Below, one piece after another: positions 52,585-62,589 of a stretch of DNA of 64,000 bases (its first letter is position 1; every line of letters starts with the position of its first letter). The notes under the pieces are model-generated. The model ran no database searches, had not been told where the DNA came from, and saw only the letters and a list, made by a program, of their open reading frames with translations. Position numbers and translations under genes: made by a program. The stretch lies in assembly GCF_051020765.1 (NCBI RefSeq), contig NW_027469083.1, forward strand, positions 310,001-374,000, read 5' to 3'. The DNA is from Lasioglossum baleicum (Eukaryota > Arthropoda > Insecta > Hymenoptera > Halictidae).

Positions 52585-54045
52585 GGTTGCTGTTATAGCG
52601 TTGTCGAGAGACTGATGATCTTCAGGGGTGACGGTTTCTCCTTGAAGATCTCGTTGCGTCGCAGGGATATCGTCTTCCTGCTGTGGAGTGGGGTGATGCT
52701 GACCAGAGGTTTTAAATTTCGCTCTTGGGTCGCTGCGATAGTTTATCGTTGGCGTAACGATATTGGAGACTCTGTTAACGCTAGGAAGATTGAATTCGTT
52801 TCGCAAGATACATAACGAAAGCTTATAATCAGACTTAGTTGTCTCGGGCGAGTATAATGTATCGGCTTTATTTCTTTTTCTTGCTGACGCGAATCTCGCG
52901 GAATTGTATTTGCCAGACGCATGGACTTTGTTTTCGGTCGCACGGATACCTGATCGTTGAAGCTGGAAGAGGTGTTGTTCCGGCGAGGATTTGAAGATAG
53001 GAGTTTGCGGCAAAACATAAACTCCTTTTGATTTAACTTTAGGAATAGAAATGTTTTCTAAATTGTTCTCATATGAACATTCTAAAAGTTCATCTGAGGC
53101 GAAGGCGTTGATGTTTCTTTCCACACAGGACTTTGAATATAAATCGTCGGGATGGTTACCGGAATTCTTTAAAGTATCGGGATGGCTACCGGAATCGTCG
53201 GGATGGTTACCGGAATTATTTAAAGAATCGGGATGGCTACCGGAATCGTCGGAATGGTTACCGGAATTATTTAAGAAATCGGGATGGCTACCGGAATCGT
53301 CGGGATGGTTACCGGAATTATTTAAAGAATCGGGATGGCTACCGGAATCGTCGGGATGGTTACCGGAATTATTTAAAGAATCGGGATGGCTACCGGAATC
53401 GTCGGAATGGTTACCCGAATTAATAGAAGACGCGAGTTGATCGTTAACGATCGTCTCGTGCGCGCGGCACGCACGAGCATTGAATAAGTCCGAATTGACT
53501 TCGGCTTGAATATTCGAAAAGGGAACCTCGATCTCTTCCACCTCCAACGTAGGCAGGGAGAAGGACGCCACTTCGGACGATGCGTTAAAGCATCGCAGGT
53601 ATGCCTTTCCGTTACGGTTGGTGACTAAACAATCACCTAAGAACACATCGGGTTTTACATCTACTTTTCGCACATACCCTTCGCTTGGGCCCTTTACGTT
53701 GACGGCTATGCAGGCGGCGGTACGGCTTTCGATGGAATATTCCCGAGGATTCGAAAAGGGAATACGTAGGGTTTTATACTCTACGCATTCCTTCGCAAAT
53801 GATATCTCTGCTCCCTCTTTGAAGAAGGGGGAGCCTAAGATACCATCTATATTAATTGGAAAACTGTCAGGCAGAACGTGTAGCGTGACTTTAATGGAAT
53901 CTGCTAGCTCCGCATTGATATAACCGAGGGTCGCAATTTCTCCTTCTGTCACGCCATGGACGTGTATGACGCTGTCAGTTTTTAGATGAACGTCAGATTT
54001 GATACCAGACACTCGGATTAAGTTGACCTCGGACCCGGTGTCCAA
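52585..54045 (-). CDS. E8 protease, minisatellite and linker
   Basis: 487 codons in frame with env. Protease changes versus E7: Val for Ala after NLIR, and Lys for Arg after GSPFF. Five-unit minisatellite at 53146-53421, then the conserved linker. RT and integrase are absent. Confidence 0.87.
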
Positions 54046-54200
54046 GAGGAACTCACACTCTTTTGAGAAGAGTGACGATCTTGCTTTTATTCGAGGGATA
54101 GGGGAGTCCGGCGCGAGATTTATTGCCGAGACTAATTTCGCGGATGGTCGTTCATTCTGCTGACCGTCCGGGTTATCTCTCCCATCTACTCGAATTTCAT

Positions 54201-55508
54201 CTACTGCTGGTCGTCGCTGATGACGGCCAGCTGTGTTGCCTTTTGGCGATTCTCTTGGGATGCCTCCCGTCCTTTGGTCGCGTTTGTCGGGAGGCTTGAT
54301 TCGTTTCCCGACTCATTTTTATTGTAATATTCGCGGCGGCGACATTCGTGTATGTCATGTCCCGTGCGCTTACAATATTTACAATACTTCCGATTCTCCG
54401 TAGGAAAGCGATCGCGACCTGGGGACTGGGAAGCGCGATCTTCGCGTTTATACGTTTCGCGCTGATTTGATTGCGACGGTTCGTGACGTCGCGGAGGAGG
54501 AGAGCGATACGCGTCTCTGTTATCGGATTTCCTGTCTCGCCAGGATTCACGAGGTGAAAAGGAAGGTCGTTGATCTTTCCTTTCCGAAGATCTGTTGCGC
54601 TGCTCAGGCGCATTCCTATCATAATAAGAGTTGCTTGATCGCTCTGGTGTGCGATTACGAGAGTCGGAGAATGCAACGCGGCGTCCGTCGTCGCGATAAC
54701 GAACACGGTCAAGCTCGTACTGTTTGTACGCGGTTACTGCTTCATCGAATATTTTCTGTAATTCGAGTGACGCACAGAGCCTGACCTCGGCTCGAAGCGC
54801 TGGGATAAGACCACGCATGAAACAATCAATTGTGAATTTGTCAATCTCGTCTAGATTGGGGACCCCGCGGCCTGAATCTATGATCGCCGTTCTAAGGTCC
54901 TTTACTCGCGTAATATAATTCAACACGTGCTCGGACTGTCCCTGGTGTATCGAAGCTAATTCTCCGCGATACTGATCGATGAATTTATATGGGCCTAGTA
55001 CATCTTTCAGGCGGTTGCACAATTCAGAGATTGTGTTAATATTTACGTCTTCAATCGCGGCGTATGCCTGTCCTCTAAGCTTATTGCATACTAATCTAGT
55101 GAGGGTACGCTCAGCTGTGGCTGGAACAGCTTCCAAGGCTCGCTTGCACGCGCGAACGAATTGTAGCACGGTTATGGAGGTGCCGTCAAAGGTAGGCACA
55201 AGTTCAACCGCTTGTTTAACGGTGAAATTCGAAGAATCGTGCATTATGGGTTCGCGGGGCGCAACGACTGGGCTAGCTGGAATTGATTGAGAATCTCTGG
55301 CCGATCGGATTTCTGCTATCTCGCGGCGTATATCCTCGTACGTTACTCTCTGCTCACGCGTTTCTGTTTCGTATTGCAATTTGAGTTGAGTCAACGCGGC
55401 GGTTTGATTAATGAGAGCTGCTTCTCTACGAGCTAAATCTTTCTGGAATTCAATTAATTCCTCTTCCGTAGGAGGAACCTTCTTTCTAGCCTCGCTACGC
55501 GTTTCCAT
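54201..55508 (-). CDS. gag: E8 Gag polyprotein, family A
   Basis: 435 codons, intact, of the E6/E7 sub-type (RKSDNRD, TENRKYCK, NESGNESS). Domain order as in E6. Confidence 0.93.
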   Translation of the reverse strand: METRSEARKKVPPTEEELIEFQKDLARREAALINQTAALTQLKLQYETETREQRVTYEDIRREIAEIRSARDSQSIPASPVVAPREPIMHDSSNFTVKQAVELVPTFDGTSITVLQFVRACKRALEAVPATAERTLTRLVCNKLRGQAYAAIEDVNINTISELCNRLKDVLGPYKFIDQYRGELASIHQGQSEHVLNYITRVKDLRTAIIDSGRGVPNLDEIDKFTIDCFMRGLIPALRAEVRLCASLELQKIFDEAVTAYKQYELDRVRYRDDGRRVAFSDSRNRTPERSSNSYYDRNAPEQRNRSSERKDQRPSFSPRESWRDRKSDNRDAYRSPPPRRHEPSQSNQRETYKREDRASQSPGRDRFPTENRKYCKYCKRTGHDIHECRRREYYNKNESGNESSLPTNATKGREASQENRQKATQLAVISDDQQ

Positions 55509-55994
55509 GATTGCGTCGCTTGAAAATTTCTAAGTATGAAATTCGCGAAAAATAATCCGACTATATAACGTGGGCGAAGGGGCGTTTTCTAAACCGCCCG
55601 TCGCACTTTAACGTTCACTAAAACTCTCGATGAATTTGTACTGAGTACGAACATCGCGAAAAATAATTTGAGTATGTAACGTGGGCGAAAGGGCATTTCC
55701 TTCACTGCCCGTCGCACTTTTAACTGACACTATGCTTTCACGGACTCTAAGTCTACTGCGTTAAATTGTCAAACAATGATGGAACGCTCAGGGGTTCGCG
55801 TGCTAACACTGATTCTATTTTTATTCCTCGATGCCGTGCTTCTAACATCGGTGACCAACGACTGTCCTACCGACTGCGCCAAATTTGTCACAACAAATTT
55901 TGGCAGAGGTAGGACACATGACGTATCCTACAAAAGTGTTGACGGTGTCTCTAACATCGGTGACCAACGAGTGTCCTACCGACTGCGCCAAATT
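55509..55994 (-). other. E8 leader with primer-binding sites
   Basis: PBS at 55973-55990, four bases from the LTR; duplicated and inverted PBS copies and tandem hairpins as in E6. Confidence 0.87.
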
Positions 55995-57792
55995 TGTCAC
56001 GTCCTGGCGGGGCTATAAGAGCAAGAGAAGAGAATACCGCGGCCCGGCTACTCTACTCTTCCACTGACTGACATTTAATAAAAGTGTTGGTCTTTTTATC
56101 AACAGACTAGGACCCGATGCCGACACCTGCATGCAGTCTTACACAGATGAAAGATGCACGCGACCCTGAAACATACGCGATAATATGTTCCACTTACTTT
56201 TACGCTTCGCTTGTTTGTCGATTGACACGAGAAATGAATTCGCAACGGATGAACGGCTACGGTTGCGCTGATGACCTTGAATTCGGTCCCCTCTGCTCGA
56301 CAGGCGTTGATCCAAATGGCTGGAAACGACCTTCAAGGATTGACGACTGCGCCAAACTCTGTCACGTCAATATTTGACAGGAACGACCTCCAATGATTGA
56401 CAGCCGGCTGCTACGGTATTGTAGACGGATGCGCTCGTTGAGGAAACGGGCGTGGACGCTGTACGATACCGTGAATCTAACTCACGAATATCGTCCGCGT
56501 GATTGACGATATTTTAACTAGCGAAAACGGGCGTGGACGCTGTGCGATCCCGTGAATTTATCTCGCGAATATCGTCCGCGTGGTTGACGATATTTTGATT
56601 CGAGAAAACGGACGTGGATGCTGCGGAGCTTGCTATGCGAGCAAGTCTATCACTATCACGCACGTACGCGAACACGTAACAGGAAATTGAATAAGGAATA
56701 CTATTCGCGAACTTTCCAGTGAGAACTCTATCTCTAACTAACAACGTGTCACTTCAAACTACGAAGTTAGGAGCAAGGAAATGATAATTGGGATTTAGAT
56801 TGACTCTGGTAAAACAAAGTATATTATAAACGTAAAAGAATACAAAGGTAAAGATGCTTATTATTAACGAAATCGAAATACGTACTAAGTACGAAATATG
56901 AAACGCAATAAAAATGTTTAATTGAATAAACGACGTAATGTTTGAATTAAACGAATAAGAATACGATATTACTGAATGGTAATAGGGACTGTGTCTAAAC
57001 AGTATGGATTTGGAAAGATTGTGTCTAAACAATCTGGATTTGGAAAGACTATGTCTAAATAGTCTGGACTTGGAAGATTGACGAAAACTCGACTGACCCA
57101 CTCGGGTCCCCGGAGAGGACTGGGAAGAATCGAACGTTCGTCGACGAACAACGTTCGTCCGAAAAATGCTGACTTCGCAAAAGGGGACCGTGTCCTCTTT
57201 GTGCCGGTCTTCGTCGTAAACAGCGCGATGGCCGCCGCACTAGAGTCAGCAGTTTTCGTTCCCAGTGGTGCAGGACTCGAAAATTAAGTGGTAACCATTG
57301 GCGTACCTATTTATTTATTTAAATAAATTGGGACTTAGAATATTTTCGAGCGCTTGCTCTTGCAAGGCGTTTCGATTTAAATTTTATATGTCATATGATT
57401 AGTTGACATCATTTGTCGACCGATCATATGTTTGAAAATATTCTAAGTACTTTTGAAAATTACCAAAAATCGAAATTTTGGTAAAGTCTAAACAAACGCG
57501 AATTGAGAACATAACCTACAAATTTTTAGGTTAGTTTCATGATTTTCGCTCACGAGTCCAATGATATTTCAATCTTCGAGTTTGGGCCATTTTTGGCTAT
57601 TTTAGGAATTTGACAGATTTTGGATTTTAGGTTATGTTGATGGATTTCAATCAGATGTACGTGGTGTTAAGGATTCATTGTTATGAAGGATTTTTAGGAG
57701 TTTTGGAATCTTTAAAGGGGAACGCTCGCTCTTATGTATCTAATTTTACATGTAGTCTTAAAGCTAACGTCGGAGGTGCGACCGACGTCACA
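55995..57792 (-). repeat. E8 5' LTR, family A (E7-like R/U5 side, E6-like U3 side)
   Basis: 1798 bp. Markers near 56530, 56783, 56850, 56935 and 56982 match E7, while 57374-57390, 57510, 57607 and 57635-57670 match E6. The right edge GACGTCACA overlaps a GTCACA that may also be the family C LTR start or a microhomology. Confidence 0.9.
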
Positions 57793-58836
57793 ATACTCTG
57801 AAAATCCTTTTGTCGGATTTTGTCTAAGTCCCAAACGTGAAAGAAAAATTGGCCAGGGGTTCCCCGTAGGCGCTGGCCAGAGGTAATTTACCTGACTCGA
57901 AAATGTCCACTCGTTAATCGGCACTACCCAGCAGAGCAGACGAACTGGCCTCCGAGCCGGGTCACCGTGCGACAACGAGGGCACTATTAAAACAGTCACT
58001 TCACTTTAGACACTGATATGTTTCCTTTCACAAACTGTCACTTTAACTTCGATAATCTTTTGACTAAGTGTCACCTCGTTGACGTATTGCCTCGGCGGAG
58101 CTGTAAGCTTCTCCCTTTGTGACCGAGGTTGAACACGTAAGCGAGAGCTCAATTATTTATTATTAATATTAAATGCGTTTATCTGATTTGGAAAGTTATT
58201 ATTTCCAAACGTCTACTCGTCAACCACTACTTCTCAGCGGAGCGGACGAACTGACCTCCAAGCCGAGTTCTGTATGATTAACGAGGGCACGATTCGAATT
58301 TCGAAAAAAAACTGTCACTGGATTTAGTAGAATGATGTGGAAATTAACTTCACGTAGCACTGGTAAAATATAATATATATATTGAAATAAAGAACGTTGA
58401 GTACACTTGAGTATAAACTTGGTAGTATAATAATAAATGAATTAAACGTAATAATCGTATACGGAGTATGAGTTAGTAAGAGTTAGAATTGGAATTGATT
58501 TAGGAATTGAATTGGAATGGATTTGGAATAGAATAGTAGAACAAACGTCGATGAACGTCGAAGCGCGAATTAGAAGAGCGCAGATCGACACGTCTGCTCG
58601 CTTCGCTGGCTTGGGCCAGACTGACTGATGTCGTTGTGTGAGAATGGAGTGAGCGCAGACCGACACGTCCGCTCACTTCGCTGGCTAGCACCAGACTGAT
58701 GCAAGAGGCAGCTCTGCGTTGCCTCCTTCGCTCGGAGTGGGGGTTGCTGACGCTGCAGTCCCTTTGTCCTCGCTCGTCGGAGTGGTGACGGGTGCAAGAC
58801 TGCTGACGTTGCAGTCTCTTTGTCCTCGCTCTCGAC

Positions 58837-60634
58837 TGTCACGTCCTGGCGGGGCTATAAGAGCAAGAGAAGAGAATACCGCGGCCCGGCTACTCTACTC
58901 TTCCACTGACTGACATTTAATAAAAGTGTTGGTCTTTTTATCAACAGACTAGGACCCGATGCCGACACCTGCATGCAGTCTTACACAGATGAATGATGCA
59001 CGCGACCCTGAAACATACGCGGTAATATGTTCCACTTACTTTTACGCTTCGCTTGTTTGTCGATTGACACGAGACATGAATTCGCAACGGATGAACAGCT
59101 ACGGTTGCGCTGATGGCCTTGAATGCGGTCCGCTCTGCTTGACAGGGGTTGATCCAAATGGCTGGAAACGACCTTCAAGGATTGACGACTGCGCCAAACT
59201 CTGTCACGTCAATATTTGACAGGAACGACCTCCAATGATTGACAGCTGGCTGCTACGGTATTGTAGACGGATGCGCTCGTTGAGGAAACGGGCGTGGACG
59301 CTGTACGATACCGTGAATCTAACTCACGAATATCGTCCGCGTGATTGACGATATTTTAACTAGCGAAAACGGGCGTGGACGCTGTGCGATCCCGTGAATT
59401 TATCTCGCGAATATCGTCCGCGTGGTTGACGATATTTTGATTCGAGAAAACGGACGTGGATGCTGCGGAGCTTGCTATGCGAGCAAGTCTATCACTATCA
59501 CGCACGTACGCGAACACGTAACAGGAAATTGAATAAGGAATACTATTCGCGAACTTTCCAGTGAGAACTCTATCTCTAACTAACAACGTGTCACTTCAAA
59601 CTACGAAGTTAGGAGCAAGGAAATAATAATTGGGATTTAGATTGACTCTGGTAAAACAAAGTATATTAATAACGTAAAAGAATACAAAGGTAAAGATGCT
59701 TATTATTAACGAAATCGAAATACGTACTAAGTACGAAATATGAAACGCAATAAAAATGTTTAATTGAATAAACGAAGTAATATTTGAATTAAACGAATAA
59801 GAATACGATATTACTGAATGGTATTAGGGACTGTGTCTAAACAGTATGGATTTGGGAAGATTGTGTCTAAACAATCTGGATTTGGAAAGACTATGTCTAA
59901 ATAGTCTGGACTTGGAAGATTGACGAAAACTCGACTGACCCACTCGGGTCCCCGGAGAGGACTGGGGAGAATCGAACGTTCGTCGACGAATAACGTTCGT
60001 CCGAAAAATGCTGACTTCGCAAAAGGGGACCGTGTCCTCTTTGTGCCGGTCTTCGTCGTAAACAGCGCGATGGCCGCCGCACTAGAGTCAGCAGTTTTCG
60101 TTCCCAGTGGTGCAGGACTCGAAAATTAAGTGGTAACCATTGGCGTACCTATTTATTTATTTAAATAAATTGGGACTTAGAATATTTTCGAGCGCTTGCT
60201 CTTGCAAGGCGTTTCGATGTAAATTTTATATGTCATATGATTAGTTGACATCATTTGTCGACCGATCATATGTTTGAAAATATTCTAAGTACTTTTGAAA
60301 ATTACCAAAAATCGAAATTTTGGTAAAGTCTAAACAAACGCGAATTGAGAACCTAACCTACAAATTTTTAGGTTAGTTTCATGATTTTCGCTCACGAGTC
60401 CAATGATATTTCAATCTTCGAGTTTGGGCCATTTTTGGCTATTTTAGGATTTTGACAGATTTTGGATTTTAGGTTATGTTGATGGATTTCAATCAGATGT
60501 ACGTGGTGTTAAGGATTCATTGTTATGAAGGATTTTTAGGAGTTTTGGAATCTTTAAAGGGGAACGCTCGCTCTTATGTATCTAATTTTACATGTAGTCT
60601 TAAAGCTAACGTCGGAGGTGCGACCGACGTCACA
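58837..60634 (-). repeat. Solo LTR, family A
   Basis: 1798 bp with the target duplication CGAC on both sides (58833-58836 and 60635-60638), inserted in the family C LTR. It retains the three-hairpin array (one stem position changed near 59858) and the internal PBS-like motif. Confidence 0.95.
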
Positions 60635-60712
60635 CGACAGAGTGGTGACGCGTGCAAGACTGCTGACGTTGCGATCTCTTTGTTCTCGAGGTGGCGTTTA
60701 CTCGAGCGGAGT

Positions 60713-61040
60713 TGAGGATTTGAACAAGTTGTAAGTGTAGATGAGGGTTTGAACAAGTGTTAAGTGTAGATGAGGGTTTAAACAAGTTATAAGTGTAGAT
60801 GAGGGTTTGAACAAGTGTTAGGTAAGATTGAGAGTTTGGAGTGGTGGTTGGGTTTAGAACAATTGGGAGAGTCGAGATTTAAGTAGTGATGGGTATTAGA
60901 ACAAGTTTAGGAAAAGTCGTGGGTGAAGTAGTGATGGGTTTAAGATGTATTAGAATTAGAACAAGAGTTTGATAGCGATGGGTTTAAGAGATATTAGATT
61001 TAGAACAAGAGTTTGATAGCGATGGGTTTAAGAGGTATTA
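60713..61040 (-). repeat. Two small tandem arrays in the C LTR
   Basis: About four units of ~31 bp around TTTGAACAAGTGTTAAGTG (60713-60835), and two units of 44 bp around ACAAGAGTTTGATAGCGATG (from 60961 and 61005). They lie in the U3 side, so repeat number could affect promoter strength; that is inference. Confidence 0.8.
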
Positions 61041-61120
61041 TGTACTTAATATTTAATCTTAGCCTAGAATCGAGGTACGGTCCTCGATTCGACCAACGTC
61101 GGAGGTCGTCCGACGTAACA

Positions 61121-61441
61121 CCTCCCTCGCCGGAGAAGAGATTTCTCGGAGTGAAATCTCTCGGTCCGAGGTTGTGTTCGGTGAGCGCTCGCATTACAAT
61201 TTTTGGTTTTGAGACGCATCATTAGTGAGCGATCCGCGCAGGGAGCTCAGTTCTCGGCGCACGTTGACTGTATTAACAGTACGAAACACTGGATGCACTG
61301 AGATGTTGTCTGATTCTGCGCGAGGAGTTGGGGTAGGTTTCGCAATGTCCGACAGTCTATAATCGCAATGTTCATTATTTGACTGTCTTTTATTGGGGTC
61401 TTGGGAGGGAATGGGCTCACTTATTTCACTGTTGTTGCCAT
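61121..61441 (-). other. E9 env-tail remnant, PPT-proximal hairpin and polypurine tract
   Basis: The strand of the element reads a purine tract (rc of CCTCCCTCGCC at 61121-61131), a perfect 9-bp stem AGAGATTTC (61137-61145) with GAAATCTCT (61153-61161), and a sequence that translates in one frame to a DNISVHPVFR...ELSSLRG-like env tail, with no env attached. Confidence 0.7.
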
Positions 61442-61843
61442 TTAGTTCGTGATGAGGTGTTCCTCCATGTCCGAGTCTGAATCCTCGTCCGAACTTCCTT
61501 CGGATGAATCGGAGTCATCTGATGAGTCGGAGACCTCTGGGTTTTCTAACATGATGCCCTGTCCGGCCAGAATGCTCAGGCATTCTCGGCAATCCATTAC
61601 TGGAGTTTCGGTGCATATCGGACCACCGCATTCTTCGCAATCGTTTTGGACGGAGTACATTCGCTGGTGATTCCAAATTCTTACATTGGAAATGACTGTT
61701 CTCTGGCTACAGTCATAGCAAAGTTTCCTTCCGTCGGGCGTTATTCTTATCCTGCCATTGTAGCAGGAGATTTCGAGCAAGTAGGTGGGAATTGCAGGTG
61801 GTCTCTTCTGACCGGCCTTCCTGATTGGAAGTTGTTTGCACAT
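61442..61843 (-). CDS. E9 Cys-rich ORF 2, acid-tailed
   Basis: 133 codons from ATG (MCKQLPIRK) to TAA. It aligns by eye with the E6 Cys-rich module: CYNGRIRITPDG, CYDCS, a WNHQRMY block, CEECGG, CTETPVMDCREC. The tail is long and very acidic (SDSSDDSDSS... type). The same frame is open far upstream through the linker, so it may be a free protein or a polyprotein C-terminus. Function unknown; paired cysteines suggest zinc binding. Confidence 0.65.
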   Translation of the reverse strand: MCKQLPIRKAGQKRPPAIPTYLLEISCYNGRIRITPDGRKLCYDCSQRTVISNVRIWNHQRMYSVQNDCEECGGPICTETPVMDCRECLSILAGQGIMLENPEVSDSSDDSDSSEGSSDEDSDSDMEEHLITN

Positions 61844-62094
61844 TTTGATGAGTGTTTTAACGTGCTTTTTCGTAATGTTGCTTGAGCGGTGGGCGATTGC
61901 AGAATGACTGCTCTTCTGCTTTGTTTGTTCGATGTGGGTTAGTGGGGGGTGAGCAAGTCCAACCGGCAGGGGAATACTGAGTATGGATAAGTAATCTCCC
62001 TGTTGACTCGGCATTTTGCTCCCCTTGTTGGTTAGAGTAATCACTCTTGTCTCAGGTGACGAGATTACGGCTTTGGCACAAACACTCTGCATCT

Positions 62095-62505
62095 CTAATT
62101 TGCTTGAGTATTGGTGTCTTCGTCCGAGGAAGAGGTGCTTGAGTTTTCGTCCTCTTCTTCGTCGTCCGTGAGAATTTCGCCTCTTTCTCTTCTTATTCTG
62201 GCAGTGTCTGTTGCTGCCCGATCCAGTGCGAGGAGGAAGCTGCAGTGGATGCATTCCAATATTGGGGTTTCCCTCAATATGGGTTTTGTACACGCGTCGC
62301 ATGCGTTCTTCTTTTTCCTTGTAAGAACGTGCGTGTATACGATGACCCTCCTGACTACCGCAGTGAGACTGCAGGCAAGGCATAGTTCTCTGCCATTTAG
62401 GGAGATTCTGTGTCTGCCATTGTAGCAGAATATTCCCTGGTATCTGTAGATGAAGTCTCCGGCTTTGTTCGCCGATGGTCTCGCCGGTTGTAAGTGTCCG
62501 CACAT
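62095..62505 (-). CDS. E9 Cys-rich ORF 1, acid-tailed
   Basis: 136 codons from ATG (MCGHLQPAR). Motifs: FCYNGRHRISLNGRELCLAC, a basic RKKKNACDAC, and TPILECIHC, then an acidic tail (DDEEEDENSSTSSSDED). It is paralogous to ORF 2 and to the E6 module. It lies in a different frame from the long linker frame, which is also stop-free across it, so it must be expressed from its own start if at all. Confidence 0.65.
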   Translation of the reverse strand: MCGHLQPARPSANKAGDFIYRYQGIFCYNGRHRISLNGRELCLACSLTAVVRRVIVYTHVLTRKKKNACDACTKPILRETPILECIHCSFLLALDRAATDTARIRRERGEILTDDEEEDENSSTSSSDEDTNTQAN

Positions 62506-62589
62506 GTTGATTGTGTTTGTGGATACTGGACACGATGTGGTAGGCGGCTGGGAACAGGCTGGGATTCTGGCTGTAGGAACTTCTTCGAA

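Larger units (their letters stand above)
48765..57792 (-). mobile_element. E8: family A env-type element with mismatched ends (hybrid)
   Basis: 9028 bp with all coding parts open, but the flanks disagree: ACGT on the left (48761-48764) and ATAC on the right (57793-57796). The left side interrupts the E5 LTR, while the right side abuts the middle of a family C LTR. The two LTRs carry opposite combinations of E6-like and E7-like markers. A crossover between two A elements in different places would explain this; an assembly error would too. Confidence 0.85.
57793..61120 (-). repeat. E9 3' LTR, family C, 5'-truncated on the left and split by a solo A LTR
   Basis: Pieces 57793-58836 and 60635-61120. 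The right boundary is clear: terminal stem-loop ACGTCGG/CCGACGT and TAACA at 61120 next to a purine tract. The layout parallels the B LTR: diverged tandem units near 57905-58010 and 58205-58300, AT-rich stretch, GGAATT runs near 58480-58530, then GC-rich CTGACGCTGCAGTC-type sequence. No counterpart of the B LTR ORF is seen; the left part that would hold it is missing. Tandem repeats lie at 60713-60835 (about 31 bp) and 60950-61040 (44 bp). Confidence 0.75.

Noticed and set aside
18895..57792. One giant palindromic or foldback element, because LTRs face both ways
   Set aside because: Each element has its own TG...CA LTR edges and, apart from E8, 4-bp duplications explain the layout as successive insertions.
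57793..58836. Host unique DNA between E8 and the solo A LTR
   Set aside because: It shares layout and motifs with the B LTR and is continuous, across the CGAC duplication, with the clear family C LTR end at 61120.
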